From positions 1 to 17,465 of the forward strand of contig CAYNFT010000044.1 in assembly GCA_964396535.1 (NCBI GenBank): 17,465 nt of DNA. Reading direction: 5' to 3'. The translations under genes were made by a program, and so were the position numbers. Shown here in pieces: positions 1-7,160 of this stretch. Positions within the stretch are counted from its first letter, which is position 1. Every line of letters begins with the position of its first letter. Source of the DNA: CAYNFT01 sp964396535 (GTDB lineage Bacteria > Chloroflexota > Dehalococcoidia > Dehalococcoidales > UBA2162). The notes below the pieces were generated by a model that saw only the letters and a program-made list of their open reading frames with translations, did no database searches and was not told the origin of the DNA.

Positions 1-416
1 GAGGGCGACGTTAATCGACTGCTGGGTCCGCCTCCTCCGCCTGCTACCCAACGAGTACCACCCACGCCCGAATCCCTCAGCTTCTCACATCCGAGAGCCA
101 TGACTAAGTCGTAAGTTCCGGAGGCTATGCCGAAACAGGCAAGTCTGAAAGCATCCGCGCCTGTGACACACGCATTTTCAACCCTGGTGATAGGAATATG
201 GTCGAACTTCAGGTTATAGGCCATAGGCTCCCCGAGACCCTCATTGACAGAACCTTTCCAAGCTGCCTGGATATCATTTAGCTCCACCCCGGCATCCTCA
301 AAGGCATCGAAAGTAGCATCTATCTGCATGTCAGAGGCATCTTGCTCCCAGTTCTCACCAAATTTGACGCACCCCATGCCAACTATGGCAACCTTATCCT
401 TCATACTTTCTGCCAT
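1..416 (-). CDS. SCP-x type thiolase, second copy (partial, 3' end outside window)
   Basis: Open frame of 138 codons from an ATG at 416 that runs off the left edge without a stop. The product resembles the N-terminal half of the complete thiolase at 530-1726: it starts MAESMKDK, has GMGCVKFGENWEQ, and keeps the nucleophilic Cys in the context RVENACVTGADA. By family it should be a thiolase or lipid-transfer-type enzyme acting on CoA thioesters. A strong Shine-Dalgarno (AAGGAG) lies 8-9 bases before the ATG. It is the downstream copy of a tandem duplication and is probably co-transcribed with the neighbour upstream. It differs at many positions (for example WKGSVNEG where the other copy has WFGTTRLN), so it may have another substrate. 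Function beyond family is not known. Confidence 0.85.
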   Translation of the reverse strand, partial: MAESMKDKVAIVGMGCVKFGENWEQDASDMQIDATFDAFEDAGVELNDIQAAWKGSVNEGLGEPMAYNLKFDHIPITRVENACVTGADAFRLACFGIASGTYDLVMALGCEKLRDSGVGGTRWVAGGGGGPSSRLTSP

Positions 417-529
417 TTATTTTATCTCCTTCTCAAGTCAGCTTTCTCTAAGCAGCACACACTGCAAGAAGTATAGAAAGTACTATACTTTTGGTACCTT
501 TGTATTCAGATACTGCTAAGAACTCTTGT
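417..529 (-). pseudogene. Intergenic remnant of the 3' end of an HMGS-like/DUF35 gene
   Basis: The spacer between the two thiolase genes aligns without gaps, at a constant offset of 1310 bases, to the last ~60 bases of the HMGS-like/DUF35 gene, roughly 417-480 against 1727-1790. In the matching minus-strand frame the remnant reads YFLQCVLLRES then a TGA, where the intact gene reads YYWKCMPLRESW: a Trp codon has become a stop. Beyond about 480 the similarity fades. An 8-bp A/T-rich hairpin (469-476 with 483-490) lies in the unmatched part. The remnant shows that the duplication carried a piece of the upstream gene with it. It is too decayed to code, but it supplies the ribosome-binding site of the partial thiolase. 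Confidence 0.6.
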
Positions 530-1726
530 TTAGTCCCTTTGCCCTAAGATAGTAACGCTGGCGACACCGCTCCCGGGGTTAAAGCCGAAGTTATGGGCTA
601 GCCCCAGAGTGGGATTCTTCCGCTGGCGTGGACCAGCCTTCCCCTGCATCTGCTTGTAAAGCTCGTACAGCATCCTTAACCCGCTGGCGCCAATAGGGTG
701 GCCGAAGGATTTCAGTCCTCCATCAGGGTTGACCGCCAGGTCTCCGTCAATAAGAAACCTGCCTTCCTTGATATATTCCGGGGCCCCTCCCCTTGGGGCG
801 AAGCCCAAATCCTCCATTATTACCAGCTCGGTAATGGTAAAGCAGTCATGTACCTCGGCAAGGTCTATTTCCTTGAACGGCTCCTTTATTCCCGCTTCAG
901 CATAGGCCTGCTGACCAGCACGCACTGTTGGCTCAATATGAACCATATCGTAATCAGACTGGAGCCATCCCTGCCGTCCACCAACGGCTAACCCCATCCC
1001 CTTGAACAGGACATAGTCATCCCTGAAGTTCTTGGCCATGTCAGCTCGGGTTATTATCGCTGCGGCACAACCATCGCTCACCCCGCAACAATCATAGAGT
1101 CCCAGAGGCCAGGCTTGCATGCGAGCATTCATTACTTGCTCTTCTGTTACCGCCCTCTGGAAATGAGCTTTAGGGTTGAGGGAACCGTTGTAGTGGTTCT
1201 TTACCGAAATCTTCGCCAGAATCGGCTTGAATTCCTCATAGTTATAGCCGTAGTGTACCATATACCTATTAGCCATTCTGGAGAAAGCAGTGGCAGCTCC
1301 TCCCCCCATCATCCCTAGACCACTACCCCTACTCACCGGTTCGTCGTCTCCCCCTCCCCCACCAAGACCACCGACGCCCGTATCCTTCAGTTTCTCAACA
1401 CCGATAGCCAGGACTAAGTCATAAGCTCCAGCGGCTACGGCGTAACAAGCATTTCTACAAGCATCCGCGGCTGTGGCACACAGGTTTTCTACCCTGGTGA
1501 TAGGGATGTAATTTAACTTGAGAGCTTGAGCTACGGGCTCTCCGGTGTTGAGTCGGGTAGTACCGAACCAAGCTGCCTGGACATCTTTTGGTTCTATCCC
1601 GGCATCCTCGAAGGCCTCGTAAGCCGCTTCTACCATCATGTCGGTGGCACTTTGTTCCCAGTTCTCACCAAACTTGACGCATCCCATGCCAACTATGGCA
1701 GTTTTATCCTTCATACTTTCTGCCAT
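530..1726 (-). CDS. SCP-x type thiolase (acetyl-CoA acetyltransferase family)
   Basis: 398 residues, full length for an SCP-x-type thiolase. Visible active-site elements are the nucleophile C83 (VENLCATAADAC), the HDCF motif (H293, C295) and GHP with H343 (KSFGHPIGASG). The C-terminus ends in the usual Gly-rich NFGFNPGSG. A Gly-rich loop (about 117-143) is unusually long. By family it catalyses C-C bond formation or cleavage on CoA thioesters in the cytoplasm; the substrate cannot be read from sequence. The ATG directly follows the stop codon of the HMGS-like/DUF35 gene, and its Shine-Dalgarno (AAAGGAGG) lies inside that gene, so the two are translationally coupled. Known partnerships of thiolases with DUF35 proteins (archaeal mevalonate complex, steroid side-chain Ltp2/ChsH2, anaerobic toluene BbsA/BbsB) make a physical complex likely. 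Confidence 0.9.
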   Translation of the reverse strand: MAESMKDKTAIVGMGCVKFGENWEQSATDMMVEAAYEAFEDAGIEPKDVQAAWFGTTRLNTGEPVAQALKLNYIPITRVENLCATAADACRNACYAVAAGAYDLVLAIGVEKLKDTGVGGLGGGGGDDEPVSRGSGLGMMGGGAATAFSRMANRYMVHYGYNYEEFKPILAKISVKNHYNGSLNPKAHFQRAVTEEQVMNARMQAWPLGLYDCCGVSDGCAAAIITRADMAKNFRDDYVLFKGMGLAVGGRQGWLQSDYDMVHIEPTVRAGQQAYAEAGIKEPFKEIDLAEVHDCFTITELVIMEDLGFAPRGGAPEYIKEGRFLIDGDLAVNPDGGLKSFGHPIGASGLRMLYELYKQMQGKAGPRQRKNPTLGLAHNFGFNPGSGVASVTILGQRD

Positions 1727-3175
1727 TTACTTTGCCTCCTTTGCCACCCAGCTTTCCCTAAGTGGCATACACTTCCAATAGTAGTGATGGACTCCGCCGC
1801 CGGCGCGGAGCTTTCTGAAGGTCATCTCAAGCTCCATACCTATCGGGACAGCTTTATCAGCATCCTTCATAGCCGCTGCAACAGGAGCCTTGTCAGTCAG
1901 CGACATAGCAGCTCTGCCCCCGCCTTCCCAATCAACCAGAAGGTCAACCGCTGGTGCGTCATAGCCAGGAACGGGAGCTGCGTAATCCAGCACCCGGGTA
2001 AAGATTTTTGCTCTTTTATCAGAGAGCCTGTATGGGTCCATCTGATCCTTGGCTTGGCATTTTGTGCATACTCTCTGCGGCGGGTATTGAACAGTTCCGC
2101 AGACCCTGCATTTGCTGCCGTGAAATGGGTAAATGGACTCACGCTCCCTAGCAACAGCAGATGCCGATGGTCCCCCACCCCTTTCTGCGTCTGCCGCTTG
2201 GTGGTGGAAACCAAAGTATTGGTCGTAGCTAGGAAATATCATTTTATGTTCCAGGTTCCATTTTATTCCCCGCTTATTTTTAATATTGGCTATAGCGTCG
2301 GTTACCTGAAGGAGAAGAATATCAGCCCCATCACCATAGGTAGCGCAGAGTATTTTATCCCCTGGCTTTGCATCCTCCAAGGCTGCTACCAGCATCATTG
2401 AAGTAAACGCGGCGCCTGAGTTTCCTATCTTGCTAAAGAGGGGGTCTCCAATCTGAGCAGGGTCGAATCCCAGCATCCGCGCCATCTCACCATGCCTCCG
2501 AGTATTAGGACCATAGTAAAGAACCTTAGTAATTTCCTTCTTTTCAAGGCCACTTCTCTTTAAAAACTCATCTATGGCTGCCGGAAGAACCTTAAAATAT
2601 CCCTCCTCATAAACCCATCGGTCCTCCCAGGTATGTACATACCTGCTGGTATCTGAACGCCAATAATCAAGCAGCTCGTTCGAAACAGAGTACCTTCCTT
2701 CAATGGTTACCGCTACATTATCTTCCCCAATGAGAAAGGCGGCAGCACCATCACCAGAAGCCTGGTCGTCTTCGCTACGCGGAGCCCCCAGACGACAATC
2801 AGAAGCCGTTACCAGCAGCTGCTTAGCAGAACCCGCTTTGACCGTGTCTACGGCTATTTGCAGAGCACTGACCCCCGCCCTCAATGAATCAGTACAATCC
2901 AAGGTTAGAATATCCTTACGAAGGTCCACAGCGCCTGCCGCTGTCGTTGCCGCTAACTTCTCTTTATAAGGTGAGGTTGTTGAGGCGAAGTAAAAACCAT
3001 CGACAGTCTGGCGGTCAATATCACCTAAACAGTCAATCGCAGCAGCTACAGCCATAGTCAAGCTATCTTCGTCATAATAGGCAATCGCTTTCTCGTTCGG
3101 CGAACGCCATCCCTGTGTCCCCTGTCCTAGCCTGCGTAAAGGTACATACGCTCCATACGATACAATTCCTGCCAT
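1727..3175 (-). CDS. HMG-CoA-synthase-like protein fused to a C-terminal DUF35 zinc ribbon/OB fold
   Basis: 482 residues. Residues 1 to about 320 match the archaeal-type HMG-CoA synthase/KAS III fold: VSYGAYVPLRRL at the start, LLDYWRSD at 168-175, PNTRRHGEMARMLGFD at 223-238. Residues about 345-475 are a DUF35 unit with a C-x2-C-x10-C-x2-C zinc ribbon (C356, C359, C370, C373) followed by the OB-fold part. In archaea these are usually separate proteins bridging HMGS and thiolase; here they are fused. The position of the HMGS nucleophilic Cys appears to be L98 (DCTDSLRAG against xVEFACKAG), and the catalytic His of FHQPN appears to be Y221 (YYGPN). A plain HMG-CoA synthase activity is therefore doubtful. 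The start ATG has AAAGGAG in front. First complete gene of the thiolase operon. Confidence 0.85.
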   Translation of the reverse strand: MAGIVSYGAYVPLRRLGQGTQGWRSPNEKAIAYYDEDSLTMAVAAAIDCLGDIDRQTVDGFYFASTTSPYKEKLAATTAAGAVDLRKDILTLDCTDSLRAGVSALQIAVDTVKAGSAKQLLVTASDCRLGAPRSEDDQASGDGAAAFLIGEDNVAVTIEGRYSVSNELLDYWRSDTSRYVHTWEDRWVYEEGYFKVLPAAIDEFLKRSGLEKKEITKVLYYGPNTRRHGEMARMLGFDPAQIGDPLFSKIGNSGAAFTSMMLVAALEDAKPGDKILCATYGDGADILLLQVTDAIANIKNKRGIKWNLEHKMIFPSYDQYFGFHHQAADAERGGGPSASAVARERESIYPFHGSKCRVCGTVQYPPQRVCTKCQAKDQMDPYRLSDKRAKIFTRVLDYAAPVPGYDAPAVDLLVDWEGGGRAAMSLTDKAPVAAAMKDADKAVPIGMELEMTFRKLRAGGGVHHYYWKCMPLRESWVAKEAK

Positions 3176-3210
3176 AAGCTATTTCTCCTTTCTAATACTT
3201 ATAATCCGTA

Positions 3211-3240
3211 ATTATAGTATATCCTACCCCCTAACTTCAA
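3211..3240 (-). promoter_or_regulatory. Probable sigma70-type promoter of the HMGS-like/thiolase operon
   Basis: On the minus strand TTGAAG (3235-3240) and a perfect TATAAT (3211-3216) are separated by 18 bases. They lie about 36 bases upstream of the ATG at 3175. Transcripts from the farther promoter at 3531-3560 may also enter this operon. Confidence 0.45.
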
Positions 3241-3303
3241 CTTCACAATCTACGGGCTCTGTATCTCCCGGCTATATTAGATTTCCAAATTAGAATCTCT
3301 AAA

Positions 3304-3504
3304 TCACCCTCCTTTCTTCATTAGATGATTACCGGCTCCTAAGCCTTCTTCAGTTAGCCATGCACGAAAATCAGGATGGGCAATAACACTTATATCCCAC
3401 TCAAAGAAGACTGCCGAAACAGCCCTCCCAAACACCTCGGCAACACCATACTCAGTAGCAATGTAGCTATAAAATAACAGTGTATGGTTACCGCCACTCC
3501 CCCT
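3304..3504 (-). CDS. Unrecognised small ORF or 5'-truncated gene remnant
   Basis: A minus-strand frame is open for 66 codons between TGA at 3505-3507 and TGA at 3304-3306. It reads protein-like, including YIATEYGVAEVFGRAVSAVF followed by FEWDISVIAHPDFRAWLTEE and the end GLGAGNHLMKKGG. No ATG occurs near the 5' end. The in-frame options are CTG at 3480 or GTG at 3435, neither well placed behind the AGGGGGAG at about 3497-3504. It could be the tail of a gene whose front was lost, or a small gene with an odd start. The strong minus-strand promoter at 3531-3560 lies just upstream, so the region is probably transcribed. A very strong Shine-Dalgarno-like AAAGGAGGGTGA overlaps its stop, with no ORF behind it. 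I do not recognise the family. Confidence 0.35.
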   Translation of the reverse strand, partial: RGSGGNHTLLFYSYIATEYGVAEVFGRAVSAVFFEWDISVIAHPDFRAWLTEEGLGAGNHLMKKGG

Positions 3505-3530
3505 TCAAAAGCTAAAACTAATTAAAGTTA

Positions 3531-3560
3531 ATTATAATACTTGCAACGATTCATTGTCAA
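3531..3560 (-). promoter_or_regulatory. Consensus sigma70 promoter, leftward
   Basis: On the minus strand a perfect TTGACA (3555-3560) and a perfect TATAAT (3531-3536) are 18 bases apart. The predicted start, near 3524, is just upstream of the small open frame at 3304-3504 and about 350 bases upstream of the HMGS-like gene. Confidence 0.6.
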
Positions 3561-3582
3561 CCGAAAAGCATTGATTGGGAGT

Positions 3583-3611
3583 TTGACAAAGATAGCCCAA
3601 TTGCTTAAATT
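3583..3611 (+). promoter_or_regulatory. Promoter of the MscS-type channel gene
   Basis: TTGACA (3583-3588), a 17-base spacer and TAAATT (3606-3611, 4 of 6 consensus). The -35 box faces the leftward -35 box at 3555-3560 across 22 bases, giving a back-to-back promoter pair. Confidence 0.55.
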
Positions 3612-3658
3612 ATCCATTACTGAGTTATGCCTATGTTAATAATTATTGGAGGTAGATA

Positions 3659-4786
3659 ATGCAGCCAGAATTTGTCTCAGGTTCTCCCTTCTTGGAGGCG
3701 GCGTGGGCGGTAGGGATATTGCTTATCTCTTTTCTAGTTGCCTGGCTTGTCCTTTTTGGCATGCGATGCGCCCAGCACAAGCTTGAGCGTCATGTTAGAA
3801 AAACTGCCCTCTTACCACAACTACTACAGAGTCTCTCCAGACCTCTTTTTCTTCTAATAGTAGCCGAGGGGCTTATCCTGGCCATAAGCTCTCTGTCCTA
3901 TCTGGCATCGTGGCGTGATGGTCTGGTAAAGGCCAGCATCGCCGTGGCGATTGCTCTCGTTACCTATGCTCTAGCGAGCAGTGGAGGCATGCTGCTGGCC
4001 TGGTATTTGCGCAGTCGTACCATTCGCAGAAAGGCACGTGTTGACGAAGGTCTTATTCGTTTCCTGCGACGAATTACCATACTCATCATCTATGCACTTG
4101 GTATCCTCGTACTGCTGGACTATCTAAACATTACCATTACTCCCATCGTAGCCGGCCTGGGAATTGGTGGTTTAGCCGTAGCCCTGGCGCTACAGCCTAC
4201 CCTGTCTAATTTCTTCGCCAGCACCCAGATTGTTTCCGACCGTGTGGTACGTGTAGGAGACTTCGTAGAGCTGGACGGCGGGTCGATAAGAGGGTATGTT
4301 ACCGATGTGGGCTGGCGCAGCACGCGGATTCGCACCACTTATAACAATATGGTTATCATTCCCAACTCCCGGCTGGCTGAGAGTGTGATTACCAACTATT
4401 TCGGGCCAACTATGGAAATAGCAGTTCTTGTGGATTGTGGTGTCAGCTACAACGCCGACCTGGCTAAAGTAGAAACTATAGGACTTGAGGTGGCCAATGA
4501 GGTAATCCAAGACCTTGATGAGGCTAATAAAGACTTTGAGCCATGGTGCATGTTTGAAGAGTTCGGAGACTCTAATATCAACTTCTGGATATGGCTTCAG
4601 GCCAAGGACAGAATCGGCTCGTTCCGTGTGAAGAGTGAAATTATCAAGCGCCTCAAAGCCCGTCTTGATAAAGAAGGTATAAACATTAACTACCCGGCGC
4701 GTCTCCTCACCTTCGACCGTGCCACCCTCCCACCCGCTTTCCGTTCCAGAAGGCCAGACTCCGAGCGCTTAGAAGACGAACGTTAA
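3659..4786 (+). CDS. MscS-family small-conductance mechanosensitive channel
   Basis: 375 residues. Hydrophobic segments lie at about 15-35, 62-82, 92-115 and 138-156. They are followed by the pore helix and hinge region ITPIVAGLGIGGLAVALALQ (159-179, Gly/Ala-rich as in MscS TM3) and the beta domain with VGDFVELDGG, VGWRSTRIRT and IPNS. This is slightly longer than E. coli MscS (286), because of one or two extra N-terminal membrane helices. Role by family: an inner-membrane tension-gated channel that releases solutes on hypo-osmotic shock. Shine-Dalgarno GGAGG sits 6 bases before the ATG. The charged C-terminal tail (RSRRPDSERLEDER) is not conserved in the family. It is the only complete plus-strand protein gene and appears monocistronic. 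Its osmotic role fits the Trk genes elsewhere in the window, but they are not linked in an operon. Confidence 0.92.
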   Translation: MQPEFVSGSPFLEAAWAVGILLISFLVAWLVLFGMRCAQHKLERHVRKTALLPQLLQSLSRPLFLLIVAEGLILAISSLSYLASWRDGLVKASIAVAIALVTYALASSGGMLLAWYLRSRTIRRKARVDEGLIRFLRRITILIIYALGILVLLDYLNITITPIVAGLGIGGLAVALALQPTLSNFFASTQIVSDRVVRVGDFVELDGGSIRGYVTDVGWRSTRIRTTYNNMVIIPNSRLAESVITNYFGPTMEIAVLVDCGVSYNADLAKVETIGLEVANEVIQDLDEANKDFEPWCMFEEFGDSNINFWIWLQAKDRIGSFRVKSEIIKRLKARLDKEGININYPARLLTFDRATLPPAFRSRRPDSERLEDER

Positions 4787-4840
4787 AACAAACTTATTAA
4801 CCTCACCCCCCTAAGTTTCTATTAGCCCTATCCCCTTTAT

Positions 4841-5008
4841 CCCCTTCCCCTAATTAGGGGAAGGGGAATTATTTTTAAGAGAGGCTTCGCCTCTCTAGCT
4901 CTCCTTTTAGTATCTCTACCCTTCAAAGGAGAGGGGGAAGATTGTTTTTTGAAGGGGCTTCGCCGCCTCTCTTACTTACATTCCCCCTTCCCTTGTTAAG
5001 GGAAGGGG
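4841..5008. repeat. Cluster of G/C-rich hairpin repeats between convergent genes
   Basis: Four inverted repeats occur between the stops of the MscS gene and dinB. 4841-4866 is a perfect 26-bp palindrome built on CCCCTTCCCC/GGGGAAGGGG around TAATTA. 4878-4896 has an 8-bp stem AGAGAGGC closed by TTC. 4899-4933 has a 9-bp stem CTCTCCTTT with a 17-base loop. 4984-5008 has an 11-bp stem with loop GTT. A further imperfect GGGGCTTCGCC hairpin lies at about 4951-4970. The same two-hairpin pattern recurs at 11213-11270. This may act as a bidirectional transcription stop for the convergent genes, although classic U-tracts are weak. Confidence 0.75.
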
Positions 5009-5033
5009 ATACAGAGGATGGGGTTGATTGACA

Positions 5034-5056
5034 TCACTTCGACAAGCTCGGGGTGT
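5034..5056. repeat. Dispersed palindromic repeat forming the dinB 3' end
   Basis: CACTTCGACAAGCTCGGGGTG (5035-5055) resembles the CTTCGACAAGCTCAGGGTGA-type intergenic repeats seen in many bacterial genomes. It contains the dinB stop codon, so it encodes the C-terminal TPSLSK of the polymerase. Confidence 0.55.
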
Positions 5057-6257
5057 GGAGGGTGTAGCCTTTTTCATCTTCGGGGAAGATGTCTTTAAGC
5101 AGCAGGGTTCGGCCGGTCTGAATGGCGGTGAAGCCGTATTTCTGACGGATGCGGTCTATGGCTTTATTTAGCTGAGCCAGTCTCTGAGCCTCCGAGTCCA
5201 GCATAGCTAGCTGCCCACCCGACTCAACCAGGCTCGATGCTCCAATACCGATGAGGCGAACCGGCTGCTTTTCCAGAGAGAGTGCCCTGTCCAGCAGTCT
5301 GGCTCCAGTATGAAAAATTGTCTCGTCACTATCAATGGTTTGCTGTAATGTGTGACTGCGGGTAATGGTGGTGAAATCGGCGTATCTCAGCTTCAAGGTT
5401 ACACACCTTGCCTGCCTGCCCTGTCGACGTAAATCGGCTCCCACCTTCTCACCAAGATAGCGTAGCGTTGCTTTTAGAAAAGAACGGTTTCTGGTATCTT
5501 TGCTAAAAGTGGTTTCCCGGCTGATAGACTTGGCAGCACCGGGAGGCTCCACTTTTCTATCATCAATGCCGCTGGCAGAGCGATGCAGAACCTCGCCAGA
5601 CGCACCAAAATGGCTTTTAAGGACATCAAGAGGTGTAACAGCCAGTTTACCTATTGTAGCGATGTCCAAGCCCTGTAATGTCTTCTCAGCCTTCTTGCCT
5701 ATTCCCGGCAGCCTGGCTACAGGCAAAGGCGACAGGAAGGAACGCTCCTCCCCCCTGGCTACCTCAAGTAAGCCGTCCGGCTTGGATAACTCGGAGGCAA
5801 CCTTGGCTACTACCTTGCAGCTAGCAATGCCCACCGAAGCACAGAGTCCCAGCTCGTCTTTAATCCGCTCCTTTATAGCTACTGCCATCTGATGAATGGA
5901 GCTATAGATAGACTCAAAGCCGGTTACATCTAAATAGGCCTCATCAAGACCAACCGGCTCAAGGAAGGGCGAAAAATCAGCCAGTATAGCCATAAACTTT
6001 TTAGAGGCTTCACGGTACCGGTGGAAATTGCCCTCGATGAAGATAGCCTGCGGACAGAGACGGCTGGCAGTTTTCAGGGGCATAGCCGAGTGTAAACCGA
6101 AAGCCCGTGCCTCGTACGAGGCGGCGGCAACCACCCCCCTTCCCCCACGCCTGCCGCCTACCACCACGGGTTTACCCTGAAGCTCGGGATTCAGCACCTG
6201 CTCCACCGAGACAAAGAAAGCGTCAAGGTCAACGTGCATAATGGTGCGGTCTGACAT
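5034..6257 (-). CDS. dinB: DNA polymerase IV (Y-family translesion polymerase)
   Basis: 407 residues, slightly longer than typical Pol IV. Catalytic carboxylates are visible: D10 in HVDLDAFF, and D105/E106 in PVGLDEAYLD. The steric-gate Phe is F15, and YEAR (48-51) and the KVVAKVASELSKPDGL block are present. The helix-hairpin-helix region contains LPGIGKKAEKTL. The little finger carries the conserved late segment GGQLAMLD, an apparent variant of the QLxLF beta-clamp-binding motif. Role: error-prone bypass of DNA lesions in the cytoplasm. The ATG has GGGAGAG upstream. The last residues (HTPSLSK) are encoded by a widespread short repeat sequence that seems to have captured the 3' end. It is convergent with the MscS gene and apparently a single gene; no LexA-type site was recognised. 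Confidence 0.95.
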   Translation of the reverse strand: MSDRTIMHVDLDAFFVSVEQVLNPELQGKPVVVGGRRGGRGVVAAASYEARAFGLHSAMPLKTASRLCPQAIFIEGNFHRYREASKKFMAILADFSPFLEPVGLDEAYLDVTGFESIYSSIHQMAVAIKERIKDELGLCASVGIASCKVVAKVASELSKPDGLLEVARGEERSFLSPLPVARLPGIGKKAEKTLQGLDIATIGKLAVTPLDVLKSHFGASGEVLHRSASGIDDRKVEPPGAAKSISRETTFSKDTRNRSFLKATLRYLGEKVGADLRRQGRQARCVTLKLRYADFTTITRSHTLQQTIDSDETIFHTGARLLDRALSLEKQPVRLIGIGASSLVESGGQLAMLDSEAQRLAQLNKAIDRIRQKYGFTAIQTGRTLLLKDIFPEDEKGYTLHTPSLSK

Positions 6258-6332
6258 CTCTTTTTACTCTCCCGAATTCACTCACGAACAACTGCCAGCA
6301 GCTACTGTATCTGCTTTGCAAATCCTTAACAG

Positions 6333-6986
6333 CTACTTGATTGCTTCAACATCATAGTACTTCCTAACGTACTTTTCCCCTCTGTCATCTATGTAAGAGT
6401 TAGAGGATGCCCGGATTTTAAGTTGCCGAAAATCTGCAAAAAGTCTGATAAGTTCCTCTCTCGTTGAATAGTGATGTGGTATATCCTCTTCCTGGTTCTT
6501 GGCACCAATAAACGTGTTTCTTTCAATCTCATTGCCAGGTCCATATGTTATGTCGGCTACAGAGAGGAAATCTGTGATGACTGTACCATTTGACTTGAGA
6601 ACCCTGTATATTTCACTAACAGTCTTCTTAATCTCATCCAGTGTCCCATGATATATCGTCCATATACACAGAACGGCATCAAAGAGGTTGGCTGAGTATG
6701 GAATCTCCCTCATGTCATGTTTCTTGAAATGGATGTTATTGATACCAATTGATTTGATTTTTTGCTTGGCAATGTCGATACCTGTTTGTGATATGTCGGT
6801 GGCATATACTGAGAATCCTTCTTTTGCCAAGAAGATACTGTGTTTACCTGTACCGCATCCAAGGTCCAGTATCTTCTCATAATTCCTTCCCTTGAAGATG
6901 CTGGACGCTCTCTTTATTTTGGGTAAAACCCTGAACTGAAGGTCCCCCCTCTCACTGTATATTCTTTCCCATCCCTTTGGTTGCAT
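6333..6986 (-). CDS. Class I SAM-dependent methyltransferase
   Basis: 217 residues. Motif I ILDLGCGTGKHS (39-50) is followed by an acidic residue at the end of strand 2 (D64, YATDIS), the adenine-side KHDMREIPY (89-97) and LFDAVLCIWTIYH (101-113). The rest fits a Methyltransf_11/25 Rossmann fold, with a C-terminal part that probably holds the substrate site. The substrate is unknown; small-molecule or thiol/metal detoxifying methylation (TehB-like) is only a possibility. Shine-Dalgarno GGAG lies 10 bases before the ATG. By eye the gene is clearly more AT-rich and richer in AAA, ATA and AGA codons than comEC or trkA, suggesting recent acquisition. It stands alone between dinB and the SMP-30 gene with no clear promoter. 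Confidence 0.85.
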   Translation of the reverse strand: MQPKGWERIYSERGDLQFRVLPKIKRASSIFKGRNYEKILDLGCGTGKHSIFLAKEGFSVYATDISQTGIDIAKQKIKSIGINNIHFKKHDMREIPYSANLFDAVLCIWTIYHGTLDEIKKTVSEIYRVLKSNGTVITDFLSVADITYGPGNEIERNTFIGAKNQEEDIPHHYSTREELIRLFADFRQLKIRASSNSYIDDRGEKYVRKYYDVEAIK

Positions 6987-7125
6987 GGGTAGAAATCTCC
7001 TATAGTTCGCTAATATGTGTTAATGGTGCTGTCTGTCGTAGAAACTTTGTATTCCCCCCTACTCTCGGTTATAGTTTTTTCATCGATAAGCAATTCTATT
7101 GTATTACAACCTTAGTAACTGGAGA

Positions 7126-7140
7126 AAGTTTATCAAACTT
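7126..7140 (-). terminator. Weak terminator-like hairpin after the SMP-30 gene
   Basis: A 6-bp inverted repeat AAGTTT/AAACTT with a 3-base loop lies 20 bases beyond the stop codon of the SMP-30-family gene. No U-tract follows on the minus strand, so termination is uncertain. Confidence 0.25.
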
Positions 7141-7160
7141 ACCCCTCAACCACATTTTTT

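Noticed and set aside
1526..2401. A long plus-strand open frame (291 codons) opposite the thiolase and HMGS-like genes
   Set aside because: It lies antisense to two clear genes, shows no family motif and is rich in Cys, His and Leu in a way typical of reverse-frame translation.
4841..5008. CRISPR array
   Set aside because: The repeats are inverted, unequal in length and not separated by regular spacers.
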